64,000 nucleotides of DNA from Poriferisodalis sp965221195 (lineage in GTDB: Bacteria; Actinomycetota; Acidimicrobiia; Acidimicrobiales; Poriferisodalaceae): positions 2,170,001 through 2,234,000 of the forward strand of contig OZ244864.1 of NCBI GenBank assembly GCA_965221195.1, read 5' to 3'. Of the stretch, positions 48,401 through 63,400 are shown piece by piece (the first letter of the stretch is position 1; every line of letters begins with the position of its first letter). Position numbers and translations under genes: made by a program. The notes below the pieces were generated by a model. The model did not search any database and was not told the DNA's origin. It saw only the letters and a program-made list of their open reading frames with translations.

Positions 48401-51400
48401 ATTTACCGCAGTGAAACGCAACACAGCCTGCGAAGCACCCGCCGCTAGCTGCAACGCCGGGTTCTGTGTGCTGTGCGGTGAGGCGGTTACTAAACTCACC
48501 CCGGTCTGCGACGACGGCTGCAACGCCCATGTGAAATCATTAGTGACAGTCGCACCGGTAAGGGTCAACGGCACCGTCACCGTCTCAGAACCAGTTAAGG
48601 GTCGCTCTAACACAACGACGATATCTTTGCTGCCAGCGTTCTCGGCTATATCACCCGCAGCAGCCAACAAACGCACCGCGACCTTACCGTCATCATCGAA
48701 AATAGGCAGCGACACAGCATCTGAAATAAAACCGAACTCACCGGGTTGACTAGTAGGAATAACAAGATAAACACTCAACCGCTCAACCGGCTCATCGATG
48801 CTGTCATTAGTAGGAGTCAACGTAAATGTGACAGACCCGCTCGTCTGGTTAGCGTTGATAGTAATAATGTTGACACCCTTCAACACTGTTTCACCGTCAA
48901 CAATGGTAGGCATCTTATCAACCACCTCAGCATAATCAGTACCCTCAATTGCAGTGTCACCAGCCTTACCCACAACCAACTCAAGACTTACATCATCAGC
49001 GAACCTTGTATCACCGACTATTGTGGCAGTGACTTTCACTTTTTTAGCGCCACCACCTTCACGCACAAATGTTTGTGTACCAGCAGTTTCAGCATCAGCA
49101 TCAAAACTCAACACTAACCGTGTAACCGTGTCACTGCTATCAACAATATGCAAATGTACCCCACGCGACTTATGCGACTTGGTCACACCATCTTCAACAT
49201 AGCTATATACCCGGTTAAACACAAAGAACTGTTCCCCCAACATAACACCTACATCGGTATTAGTTGAAGTGCCCGCAATAGTCAACGACTCGGTTTTTTC
49301 GTCTGCGTCATCAGCAGTCGGGGTCAAAGTGAAATCAACGTAACCACTCAACTGACCAGCAGGAATAACAACCGACAAAGCACCCACCGTGTCATAGTCG
49401 GTGCCCTCTTCAGCAGAATCAGCACTGTCGCCCACTGTCACAGCCACGGTCTTATCAGCATCAAACGGACCGCCACCGACCACCGTCGCAATCACCCGCA
49501 CAGTCTTGGCTCCGCCTGCCTCAGATATTTGCTGCGAACGGCCAATATTGTTAGGGTCAACAAGCACACTCAACGCTACCGCGTCGTCGTCATCGCTGAT
49601 GGCGATATTCACCGAATCAGACTCGCCCACATGATAACCGGCAGGCAATGAACCCAACCCCAACACCAACCGCTCAGTCAACTCGGGGAGGTCGTCGTCG
49701 ACCGCAGTCAACGTGACCGTACCCGTAGTCTGGCCACTAGCGACCGTGATAGTGTCAGCTGACAAGTCATAGTCGGCACTACTCGCAGGGTTGTCGCAAA
49801 CACACGGCGATAAACTCTTGATCGGGATTACCACTTTTGCAGATGCAGCCGATGGCAACGTAGCCGTCAACGTCAACGTATCACCCTCTGCTACTTCGCC
49901 CTTGTTGTTCACCGACAAAGTGACCGTTTCACCAACAGTAAACACCCTCGACAAACCATACAGAGGGAGTTCACGTCCACGCGGTCCCTGAAGACCGCTT
50001 GTAGGGCTCACCCCGGATGGAATCGCGTTCAAACCGCCAACTGCAACTTGGCCGCTAGAACCTAACTCTAATTTGCTGCTGGCCCCACCACCGGTCGCGG
50101 TGCCAGTCCAATATCCCTGAGCATTAGGCTTGACAACAACGCCGCTCTCGGTAGTAGGATTGGTTTCGTCATCCCAATCGGCATCCCAGAAATCGGCGTA
50201 ATCGTCAGCAACCTTATCGCCATCAAGCCAGTAGATAGCCTCACCAGTGCCATCAGAGGTGGGATTAGCGTCGTTATGGTCATGCGCCGCGACAGACGAC
50301 GTGCTGCCCACCACACGGAAAAACCCAGCATACGGTGTGAGACTAGCAAGGCCATCAGCAGCGTGCGACTGCACAAAATCGTCATACACACCAATGTCGG
50401 TAGAGGTAGCATCTCGCTTGGTGGATGTAGTGAACACCAACCTGAAAGTGTTGCCTGCCGACAAGCTAGACGGCTTCAGCGACCAATCCGCTGGCACCCC
50501 AATAGGCCCAGTCTCATCATCGGTAATAACAAACGAGAACGGGCCACCGGTTGTTTCTATGTCTAGGTTTGTACCTGAAGGTGCTTGACTTCCGGTGCCA
50601 TAAGAAACCGTCACATATGGCTGCGTGCGCCGATTGTTGTCCACGGGGGTGAAACGAACAGTAGCCGACGACGCGCCCGCCGCAAGCTGCACCACGGCGT
50701 TTGGCGTCCGACGCTGCGTCAGCGTCACCCCGGCCTGAGCCGGCGGGTGCAACACCCAAGTGAAATCATTATTACGCACCGCACCAGTAACCGCCAACGG
50801 AACCGTCACTACCTCATCAGCGACAAGGGCGCGACCGAGCGTGATAGTAAAATCTTTTGTGCCAGAATCCTCGGCGACATCACCCGCGGTTGCGGTCAAT
50901 TTCACCGTCGTCGCATCATCGTCGATGATAGTAACAGTGGTAGTAGTGCGATCACCTAGCGAATAACCCGAACCCTCAGCCAACGTCAAGGTAATCGTCT
51001 CGGCAGGCTCATCATCGTTATCGTCCAAGACGACCACTTCGATGGTGGTACTCGTTGCGCCCGCAGTAATAGTGGCAGTGCCTGATAGCGCCGTGTAATC
51101 GCTATCAGATGTGGCAGATCTTTTGGCGGCATCAACCGTATAAGAGACAGTGACATCTGAGGTAGGCGCTTGCGTTACGTTGAGCGTAACTGTCGCAGAG
51201 CGCTTGCCGGTCTCCTCAAACACCTTGTACCCACCCTTAGCAAACTCAAGACCGGCCACGCTCGCATCGTCATCGGTGACGGTTACGTTAACGGTTCTGC
51301 TGTGCCCCTCAAAAGTGGCATCATCTGATGTAACCGCGTGGGTGAGCGTCACCGTGCGTTCATCACCCGGGTTATCAACATCGTCGTCAACACCAGTAAT

Positions 51401-54400
51401 AGTGACCGTTTGCGGGGTGTTCCAATCAGAATCAGTGAACGTCAAAGAGGCAGGTGAAGTAGTCGCAGCAGTTGGCGTGTCCGAGGTAATCGTAACTGTC
51501 ACATCAGCAGTCGGTTGACTGCCCAGCACCACCGTGTAAGAGTCAGTGCTGCTAGCATCCTCAGGTACCGACAGAGCTGTTTTAGAGATTTGCACGAGTT
51601 CTAGCTCAGCGGTGAAATCAGCGGTCAACGCAGCCGTATAACCATGCTCGCGAAGCTCATTGAAATCGTTCTTGAATGCTACCTTCAACAAACCCCGCAC
51701 CTCCTCATCGGTCGCCGCTGCGGGGCCGACGTTCACAGTTACCGTATCATCCACAGTAAGATCAGCGCCAGTATACGCCAACGTTACCTGCGCTGAAATA
51801 TGTTTTGATGTAGACGGCCAACCCAACGCAGCCGTACCATCAACCTCATCCAACAACACCACATCACTAATCGATAAACCCGCCGGCGCGCCTTCCAAAG
51901 TGAACAACGCTTTACCAGCAGTAGTCAAACCAGACTCATCACTACTATCAAAATACGTTGACACACCATCATCAGCAGCCCAAAAACTAGCGAACTTCGG
52001 AGTCACCGTCAAAGTAACACCATCTAAGTCAGCAGAAGCCACAACACCTGGCGACACCGACAACGACGGCGGATCAACAATACCAACAGAATAATAACGC
52101 GCAGTCAGCACCCCATTGGTCGTGCTGAAACTTCCAAATGCTCTAGCCCCACCACCAAGATTAGTACCCACACTAGAACCAAGCCCCGCAACATCATAGC
52201 GGACCACTTCACCAGGCACCTCCGCAGTGCCATCATCTAATACAGTTAACGTCACGGTTGTTTTTTGCGCTGCACCACTACCACCAGTGAACGTAACCGT
52301 CGGATCCCCAGAGCTAAGATTCGTACACACCACACCCGTCGCATCAGCACAAGACAAAGTAAAATCAGAACCCCTAGTAGCAATCGCTTCCGCGCTAGCT
52401 AAAGACAACTCCACCGGCAACACCTCACCAGCCACCAAAGCACGACTCAACACCACATCAAAATCAGCCATCGAACCCTCAACCACATAACCAAGAGTCT
52501 GACCAACCAAACTCACCACCGTCGCATCATTATCACTCACCTTCACTGACGCAACATTAGCGCTGCTGCTCACCGTATAGCCAGTGCCATCCTGTACAGT
52601 GGCGGTGACCGTGCCGTTGGGTTCATCTTTGCTATCATCTGTGGTGTTGACAGTGAGCGTGGCTGTGGTTTGACCGGCGTTGATAGTAACCGTCTTGTTA
52701 CCCTCATTTGCTGTGGCCAAATAATCGCCGCCGTTAGTAGCATCAGCCACCTTCACTGTCACATCCAAATTAGCTGTCGGCGCGGGATTAGCAGTAACCG
52801 TGAAGGTAGCCGCCGTGCCCTCAGTAACCGGTGATGTGCCCGCAGCAATCGAAATTACCGGGTCGGCCGCGCTCACATCATCATCAGTTACAGTCAACGT
52901 TAACGATGTGCCGCTAGTAGTGAATCCGGGTGGGGCTGTGCCCGGGGTTATTGTTAGTGTTTCTGCAGATTCCGTTGTTTGGTCTTCGGCCGTTGAAATG
53001 GTGACTGTAGCTGAAGATTGACCAAACGGAACAGTCACCGACGCTGGCAGCGGATCAAACTCAGCCGCACTGCTACCAGTACCATGCGCGTAGGTTAACG
53101 GTATCGTCACCGGCCCGGTCACGTCGTCTGGCAGGGTCACGTTGAACGTGTAGTCGTCGCCTTCGGTGACACTCGCGGTACTGAGGGCGTTGTCATCAGT
53201 GTCAGTAAAAGAAACCTGCCATGCAGTGGCATCATCATCGGTGATCAACACCCGCGTGGCGGCATCATCACGCGTAGCGGGGTCTTCATCGTCGTAAGGA
53301 ACTAAAAGAAGACCTTGCGACTCAACCCACCGAAGAGCATCAGGTTCGAAAGTAACTTCTACTTGCTCATGATCAGCATCATCTTCAACATGTTGGGGAG
53401 AAGTTCCCGCTTCTTGAGCAGTAGACGTAAACGTCAACGTCGCCCGCTGAACAGTATCAGTATCTGAACCCATAAACGTCAGCGTATAACCATCGTCACG
53501 CATTCCTGGGGTCACGCCTTCACCCGAAACCGCTACCCTGAAATACAACAGAACATCGTTAGTCTCCTTTAGACCCACCAATAAGGCATCAGCAGGAAAC
53601 GTTTCCTTGTCATCAAAGTTCACTACAACCGTCGCTAACTCGCCAGCAGCCAGCGCACGCGACAACTCAACAACCACATTTGTTTGACTATTATCCCCAC
53701 TACTAATACTGCCATCAATCACACCACCACCCAACAAACGCACCGAGATTTCTTCATTATTGGCTGGATCATCCAACGTCAACGAAACCGAACCAGAACC
53801 AGTCACAGCCTCAGCAAAACCTGTCGCAGTTAACTTTGGAGAACCAGAAACAGACGTAGCCGGCACACTTACCACCAACGTCTCATCAACCTCATTACTA
53901 TCTTCTTTATACGTAACAAAAACAAAAGCCAACTGTGACGCTGAATCCCCACCAGTGAACATCACAAAAGACTCATCAGCATCCGAAAAATCACCAAACG
54001 TCACACCAGGCAACTGTGAGGCCATCACAGTAAACGACTCACCAAGCGTCGCACCAGAAAACACTACCGGCACCTTCAACGACTCACCAGACACCAACGC
54101 GCGGCTCAAAGCAAAATTCAATACTGTACTGTTCAGCCTACCCTGAGTATGCCTCAACACTTTTAACGCACCTTCCGGCGACAACAACGTCACCGTCGTA
54201 GCATCATCATCAGTAATGCGAATATTCGTGCCAGTAAAAGTGAGACTGCCGGAAGTGCCGCTAATCGACAACTGCTCGGTTGGCTCATCGGTACTATCAT
54301 CATCCGGCGTCAACGTGAACGTCACCGAACCCGACGCTGCGCCTGCGGGGATAGTAATTGTCTGTTCTGGCACGTTCTCGTAATCAGTGCCTTCGGTAGC

Positions 54401-57400
54401 AGTGTCGCTGCTGGCGCCAACTGTAACTGTCACGGTCTGGGCTGTAGCGAAACGAGTGCTACCTTTCACCGTGGCGGTTACCCGCACCGTCTTCGCGCCA
54501 CCACCTTCGCTAATCGCACCTTGGGTACCTTTAGTTTTAGTATCAGCATCAACCGACAGCGTGATTGCTGATGGGGCGTCATCATTATCTGTAATCGTTA
54601 CTTCTGCGCTTGATGGAGTGCCCGCACGGTAGCCATCAGGCAACGTACCGAGTTCAAGTGTTAGCGTTTCGTTGCTTTCATCAATGTTGTCGTCGGTAGC
54701 AGTGAACGTGAGCGTGCCTGCGGTGTTGCCAGCTGTGATGGTGATATCGCCATTGCTTGACAATGTGAAATCGTCAGCAACCGCACTACCACTCAAGGTA
54801 GCACGCACCGGTATCGTCACACCATCCGATGGTGCAGCCGATTCTAGTGTTGCTGTTACTGTGAGCGTGCCGCCCTCAGTTACGCTGCCACTGTTGTTCA
54901 CGGTTAACGTGACTGGCACATCATCAGCAGCGGGATCGTTGATTGTCACCGCAGCAGCTCTGTCACGACCCCGAGCGCCACCGCCAAGGTTCGTACCCGA
55001 ACTCGCGTTCAACGTGCCCAAACCAACATCAACTGTTTCACCGCTAGCTTCAGCAGTGCTGTCAGTAGCGGTCGTTAGTGTGATTGTCACCGACCTCGCC
55101 GCGCTGTCGCTACCAGTGAACGTGACCATGGCGGCACCAACGTTGAGATTCGCGCATGTCACACCGGTAGCTGACGCGCACGCCAAAGTGTAATCGGTAT
55201 TGCGGGTAGCGGTACCGGTGCCACGGCTAAAGGTGAGCGGTACCGCCAGTGCCTCACCTGCCACTAACGCTCGGCTTAGTGTGAGCGTGTACACCAGCGA
55301 AGAACCCTCAACAAGCGTGCTGCCAGCAGCCCGACTGAGCGTGACCACCGTAGGCAGATTGTCGGTGACTTTTACTGAGGCTGTGTTAGCGGAACTGTCA
55401 ATGGTGTAACCAGAACGGGTTTGCAACGTTGCTGTTACTGTGCCGTTAGGTTCATCAACACGGTCACCCAACGTGTCCAAACGATATGTCCCGGTACCAT
55501 CTTTTTCAACTAGAACTAATTTGTTACCGCCCTCAAGACTCGACTGTAAATAACCACCGTTACCACTTGTTCCTGGTGTGTCAGCAATGGTCACATACGC
55601 ACTCAACTCCGACGCTGGCGCCGGCTTTGCGGTGATCGTAAACGTCGCTGTGCCAGCCTCCACTACCGACGAGCTGTCTGCTGCGATCGACAACTCTGGC
55701 ACAACAACCCGGTCCCTAATCGTCACCGCCCCAGCCCTATCACGACCACGAGCGCCACCATCAAGATTCATACCCGAACTGCTGTTTAGCGTGCCCAAGT
55801 TGATATCAACTGTTTCACCGCCAGTTTCACGAGTAGTGTCAGCGGTAGCGGTCAACGTGAGCGTCACCTCTTTCGCTGCGCTGTCGCCACCTGTGAACGT
55901 CACCGACGGTTGGCGAGTGCCAAGATCCGCGCACGTCACACCGGTCGGTAGTGGACTCTCGCACGCTAACGTGTAATCATTAAGCCTGCTAGTACCCGAA
56001 GTTCGTAACGGCACCACCAACGACTCATTTGCCACCAAAGCTCGACCCAACGTCAACTTATAATCCAACGAAGAACCCTCAACGAGTGAGGTTCCCGCTT
56101 CACGCGTTAACGACACCCGAGTAGGGTCACTATCAACCAGCCTGATAGTCGCACCGGTGAACGTCAGGTTACCAACCGGCTCACCGATAACACTAATTAA
56201 CTCGGCTGGTTCGTCGTTAGCGTCTTTTTTAGGTGCCACAACAAACGTAACCGAACCCGACAGCGACCCAGCAGTAATAGTGATCGTCTGATCCGCCACA
56301 CGCTCATAATCTGCACCCTCAGTGGCGCTATCTGAGCTAGCACCTACCGTTACCGTCACCGTCAGATCCCTATCTAAACGTATCGAATCGTCGATTGTGG
56401 CAGTCACCTGCACCGTTTTCGCACCAGCACCCTCAGTTATTGACCCCTGCACACCATTCGTGCCAGTATCAGCGTCAACACTCAGTGTGATCGCAGACGG
56501 TGCAGTGTCAGTAATAGTTACCACCCTGGTACCTGAACCTGTCACACCGCCAGTCACATTAGTCGGCCGCGAAACATTATTCAGCTCACTGCCATCCAAC
56601 CTCACCTCCACCCGCTCATCGTAAACATCAGCATCGATCACCGATGCTGCTGGGGTGAACGTCAACGTCGCTCTCTGCGCACCCTTACCAGACAACGTCA
56701 CTATCAGCCTCACCTGATTCCCGTACCTACTCGCCCGCACAAACGGATCCACATCAACAGTGGTGCCCGTACCAGCCACAGCCCAGTCAAGCAGTGCTGT
56801 TTGTGGCAGCAAATCAGGCAAAAAGCGTCTACCAGTAACCAACGGCGCCCCCGTCGGACTCACTACCAACAACGGCACCTGCACCACCTCACCAGCCACC
56901 AACGCCCGCCCCAACGACACCGACACCTCAGCAGACGTAGATGCATCACCCTCAGCAACGGTGCCGCCACCAGACACAGTCACCGTAGTGGCGTCATCAT
57001 CGATCACCCTCACCGACAGCACCCGCGCCGCCACACCACTCGCATACACCGGAGACGTGCCACCAGAAGACGACACAGCATGCGTCACATTTACCAACCG
57101 ATCAGCAGCATCACCCGCGCTGTTCACACCCGTAACCGTCACCTGTTTCGCAGTCGACCAATCAGACGCATCAAACGTCAACGAGCTACCGGTAGTCACC
57201 GTCAACGCGGAAGTTGTACCAGACGACACTGCTACCGTAACCGTTTCATTTGCCACCGGTGCCACCGTTAAGCGCACATCATAGGTTAACGTGCCCCCGT
57301 TCTCAGCCACTTCAGCGTCCCCACTTAACGTGAGACGCACACCAATATCATCATCTGTCAACAACACCTGCTGCGAGGTAGCTAACGTGCTACCACCACT

Positions 57401-60400
57401 ACGAGTACCCGCACACGTACCTGAACAAGCGCCACCAGCCAAACCAACCGACCGCATAAACCCATCACCAGCCTTCGGGGTAGCAACATCAGAACGATCC
57501 GCAATGCTCAGCGTTAACTGTTCGCTTATAGAGTCGCTATCAGCCAACGCCGAAATTGTTATTGTTGCCTCAGCAACCGACGGACCAGTAAACGTAACCT
57601 CACCTAAACCCTGCGCCGCCGCATAAGTCACACCGTTTCCTGCCGCAGCCAACGAGAAATCAGTACCCAAAGTCGCACCCGCAGCCTTGAGCGGCACAAT
57701 CAACGTTTCACCCGCAACCAACGCCCTGCCTAGCTTGAGACGCAACGTCGCAGTGTCTGCCGTGACAGCCTCAGTCGCAACCGAATCCACAGTCGACGCT
57801 TGCAACAGTTCCACCGACGTTGGGTCGTCATCAATAACACGGAACGGTATAGAGGGCACCACCAAAGACGTGACCTCTGTTAGATCATTGCCAGGATCAG
57901 TACCCCTGTAAGTTGCGTCGTACTCAACCACCTTCCACGTGATCGTGCCATTATGAGTACCACCCGCAACATCCGCAGTGTCATAACGGTTAGCTGTCGC
58001 ATATTGTGTCAATGTCTGCGCATTCCCAGAAGCAAAAAACGTTAGCGCAGGCACACTAACAAACGGCTGCTCAACACCGGCCACCGTCAACTTCAAATCA
58101 ACCGAAGGCACCAACACAACCGGCTTTGACCCCGCAGGCAACGTGACCGTAAACGAATCACGGTTACCAGTACGATTCTCACGCGTGGCACGCTCCAACA
58201 TCGTGAGCACACCACCCTCCACCGTTACCGTCACACCACTGTCGTCGGTTAGCTCAACAGGATCATCATCGGCAATAATGATCTCTGCGCTAGCACGACT
58301 ACCCGCCATGTAACCAGCAGGCAAATTACCTAACTCCAACGTTAAGGTTTCATCACCTTCACCATCAGAATCATCGGTGGCTGTTAACTCCAAAGTGCCA
58401 AACGTTTGACCCTCAGCAATAGTAATAGTACCAGCAAACCTGTAATCACTAGCCTGCGCTTTACCGCCAGCCCGCACACCCACCGGAATCTGCACACCAC
58501 CCACAGGCGCAGGCTCGGCAAGCGTAGCCGTTATCGTCAACTTTCCTCCCTCAGCAACCGTGCTACCGCTCACACTCAACTGCACAGCCACACCCACACC
58601 AGGATCGGTAATCGTCACCGCAGCAGCGTTGTTAATGCTCGAAGCACCACCATCAAGGTTCGTACCCGAATCACCGTCGAGAGCACCCAAACGAATATTC
58701 ACCGTCTCACCACTAGGTTCGTCAGTATCATCCGCAATAGCAGACAACGTAAACGTCACCGACTGCGCCGCGGTAGCGCTACCCGTGAACGTCACCGTAG
58801 CTTTAGCCGTACCAAAACCAGCACAAACAACACCCGCAGGCAACGGACTCTCACACGCCACCGTAAAATCAATTTTTTTGGTAGCACTGCCCCTAATCGT
58901 AACAGGCACAGCCAACGCCTCACTTGCCACTAACGCACGACCTAATGTGAGGGTGTAGTCGAGTGTGTTGCCTTCAGTGACACCGCCAGCCTCGCGAGTG
59001 AGCGTGGCCGTGGTCGGGTCGTTATCGGTGATGCGAATGGTCTTACCAGTCAAGGCGAGGCTGCCGGAGGTGCCAGATATTGACAACTCTTCGGTGGGTT
59101 CGTCGGTGGTGTCGTTCGTTGGTGTGAGCGTGAACGTGGTGCTGCCGCTTGCAACGCCTGCAGCAATGGTGATCGTCTGCTGTGCCACGTTCGCATAATC
59201 AGTGCCCTCGGTGGCGCTGTCCCTGTTAGCGCCTACTGTAACTGTCACGGTCTGGGCTGTGGCGAAACGGGTGTTGCCGTTTATCGTCGCAGTTACCCGC
59301 ACTGTTTTAGCGCCGCCACCCTCGCTTACCGCACCTTGGTTACCGTTTGCGCTGGTGTCAGCGTCCACTGTCAAGGTGATGCCTGTTGGGGTGGCATCGT
59401 CGTCGGTGATAGTGATAGTGGTTGTGTTGGTGGTGCCGAGGGTGTAGGCGTTATCAGCAGTAAGCGTCACAATAATGGTTTCGTCATCATCGTCAATGTT
59501 GTCGTCGGTGACAACCACGTCAAAAGTTGTGCTATTCGCGTTCGCGCCGATAGTTGCAGTGCCAGTCAACGCTGTGTAGTCAGTACCAGATGTGGCAGTG
59601 CCGGTGACAGCGTAGTTAACTGTAAGGTTAGTTGACGGTGCAGGTGACGCGTTTATCGTCACCGTGACAGTGCGATTAGCTGACGCTTCGGTAGCTGTGT
59701 AGGTGGCAGCAGCGAACTGAACAGTAGGTTCGACTGTTGCTTCTAGGGTGAATGGTGGCGAGAGGGCGTAGAACGGTAGTCCGGTTTTGTCTGTGCCGCC
59801 GTCGCTGCGGAAGAACCCGCTGCTCAACGTGCCGAATGTGGTGCCTAGTTCGCCTGTACCAACAACCTGCGTGCTGCCTAACTCGAAACCGTTGCGACGA
59901 TTACCGCCAGCAGCAGTTCCTGTGTAGTAACTCTGGAAACTCGCATCAGCAGACAAATCAGTAACAGTGCCGTCCTCGTTGGTGGGGCTGTTGTCATCGT
60001 CCCAGGTGTTGTCCCAGAAATCGCTGTAGTTATCAGCGGCTTTGTGACCGTCAAGCCAATAGATGGCCTCGCCTGTCCCGTCATCGGTGACATCAGCATC
60101 GTTATGGGTGTCGGCGTCTACGGTTGGTGTGCTGGCTACTGCTCGGAAGAAACCTGCATAAGGCACCAAACTGGCGAGACTTGAAGTTGCGGCATGGGAG
60201 CGCACGAAACCGTCGTACACAGCTATGTCAGCCGAGGTGGCATCGCGTGAACCTGACGTGGCGAACAACAGTCGGAATGTGCCACCGCCAGACACCGCAG
60301 ACGGTTTGGGAGCCCAATCGGCTGGCACTTCCACAGCCCCGGTTTCATCGTCTAGGATCGCGAACCCGATTGGTCCGCCCGAAGGTGTTTCAATGGTCAC

Positions 60401-63400
60401 GTTCGTGCCCGACGGTGCCAGCGCACCAGTTCCGTAATCGACTGTAACAAACGGCTGGGTGCGGGTCGTGTTGTTTACCGCAGTGAAGCGCAAAACAGCT
60501 TGCGAAGCACCCGCAGCTAGCTGCAACGCCGGGTTCTGTGTGCTGTGCGGTGAGGCGGTGAGCAAACTCACCCCGGTTTGTGATGAAGGCTGTAACGCCC
60601 AGGTGAAATCATCAGTAACAGTCGCACCGGTTAGGGTCAACGGCACCGTCACCGTCTCAGAACCAGTCAAGGGTCGTTCTAACTCAACGACGATGTCTTT
60701 GCTGCCAGCGTTCTCGGCTATATCACCCGCAGTGGCTAGCAAACGCACCGCGACCTTACCGTCATCATCGAAAATCGGTAGAAACACTTTCTCGGCAACA
60801 AAGCTAGGTTCACCCGGCTGACCAGTTTTGATGAGGAGATAGAGGCTTAACTGTTCCGTCGACTCATCGTTGCTGTCATTGGTAGGTGTCAACGTGAACG
60901 TGGCAGACCCGCTCGCCTGATTCGCTTTGATAGTAACAACGTTGACACCCTTCAACACTGTTTTACCGTCAAGAGTAGTAGAGGTCTGATCAACCACCTC
61001 AGCGTAATCAGTGCCCTCTTCCGCGCTATCACCAGCGTCACCCACAAACAACTCAAAACTCACATCATCTGCGAACCTTGTGTCACCGACTATTGTGGCA
61101 GTGACTTTCACTTTTTTAGCGCCACCACCCTCACGTATAAAGGTTTGTGTACCAGCAGTGTCAGCGTCAGCATCAAAACTCAACTGAAGCTGTGTTACTA
61201 ACTCATCACTATCAACAATCACCACCTCCGCGGCGCGTTCTATAAACACATTCGCTTCCACCACACCCACAATCAACCCAGACGAGGTACCCGAAACAGA
61301 CAACACCTCAACCTTTTCGTCGGTATTGTCAACTTTCGGAGTCAAAGTAAAATCAGCAAAACCAGACGACTCACCCGCCGCAATAGTCACCGTCAAAGGG
61401 TCAACAGTGTCATAATCAGTACCCTCGGTAGCGCTATCACCGTCGTCGCCCACCGTCACAGCAACCGTCTGATCAGTAGCGAACGTTCCCCCACCAACCA
61501 CCGACGCAGTAACACGCACCGTCTGCGCTCCACCAGACTCAGACACCCGCTGCGACCGGCTATAGGTATCAGGATTCACAGCAACACTCAACGCCACCGC
61601 ATCATTATCACTAATCGTCACCGACACAACATCAGACAAACCAGCCACAAAACCAGCAGGCAAATCACCTAACTCCACCGCTAAGACTTCCGCGAACTCA
61701 ACCACAGCATCATCAACCGCCGTCAACGTCAACGAACCGGCTGTTGCGTCCTTAGCAACAGTAATAGACGGCCCCGACACCGTATAATCATCGCTGCTAG
61801 CAGCCCGCGCGAACGTAGCACTCTTACACAACTCAATCTCAACCACCCGAGAATCAGCCAAAGTAGTCTGACGCTTCTTAGCAGGCAACCCATCAACCGG
61901 GGTACTCCTACACAACCCGTCCTGGGTACCCGCAAACGTCAACACATTCACAGGAAACACCAACTCCGCCGCAGCAGCCGACGCCAACTCGACAGTAATT
62001 GTTAACGTGCCACCCTCAACCACAACACCGCTGTTGCTAGCTTTCAGATTTACTCCCACATCAGTAGACGGCTCAACAATCTTAAGCACCGCAGCCTCAT
62101 CAACCGACGACACTGAAACACGATCACCAAGACCAGTGGGCACCAACGTACCAACACCAATATCCACCGTTTCACCACTGGTTTCAACAGAATCGTCTTT
62201 GTGAGCATCAAGCCTGATATTTATAGCCTTAACCGCGTTAGCAACACCCGTGAACGTGACCGTTGGAGTAGTACCAAGATTCGTACACTCGACACCAACA
62301 ACCGTCTGACAAGTCAACGCAAAATCATTCGTAGCAGCAACAGCAGGCTTATCACCAACAGCAGGCTTAGCAGCCACACCCAACCTCGCATCACCAGTAA
62401 CAGTCAACGGCACCACAAGCTTCCCACCCGCTGGTAACGGCCGGTCAAGAACAAGACGATACGAAACACTAGCCCCCTCAGCAACAGAACCACCAGACTC
62501 CCGCGACAAAGTCACCTTAGAAACGGGCGGCGCCTTAATAGTCAAATCTACTGACACCGCTGACAGATAATCTTTGAAAGCATTCTTATCAGTGTCTACA
62601 ACCTGCAACAACCCAACACTAGGAGACTCACCAACAGAAGGATCAACACTCACAGTCACAACACGATCAGCATCAAACCCATCACCTGAATACGCCAACG
62701 TGATCTCCACCGAACGATGCTTAAAACTCAACGGCAAACCCAACTCGGCTGAACCATCAGCCTCATCCAACAACACCACATCACTAATCGACACACCCGC
62801 AGGCGCTCCCACCAACCTAAACAGTTTCTTCGCCGCAGCAGTCAACACATCATTAGTACTGTCGTAATAACTAGAACTGGTATCAAAGAAACTCGCGAAC
62901 TTCGGCCGCAACACAACCTTCGCACCATTCAAGCTCGCCGCAGCCACCGACGACGGCACCAACACCAACAGCGGCGCCTCAGGCTCAAAATCGGTAATCG
63001 TTAGCACAGCAGCGTTATCGGTACCCGCAGCGCCGCCGTCAAGGTTCGTACCCGAATTCGCATCCAACGTACCCAAACCAATATTAACTGTTTCACCATC
63101 ACCCTCATCAACGCTATCAATAACAGCCGAAAGCGTGATCGTCACAGCATCAACAGCAGTACTGCTACCAGTGAACGTCACCGTCGCGCTACCACTGTTA
63201 AGGTTCGCGCAAGCAACACCAGCAGCTGACGCGCACTTCAACGTGTAATCAGTACCCCGAGTAGCGGTACCACTAACACTACTGAAAGTGAGCGGCACAG
63301 CCAACGCCTCACCATCCACCAACGCACGACCCAATGTGAGGGTGTAGTCGAGTGTGTTGCCTTCAGTGACACCGCCAGCTTCGCGAGCAAGCGTGACGGT

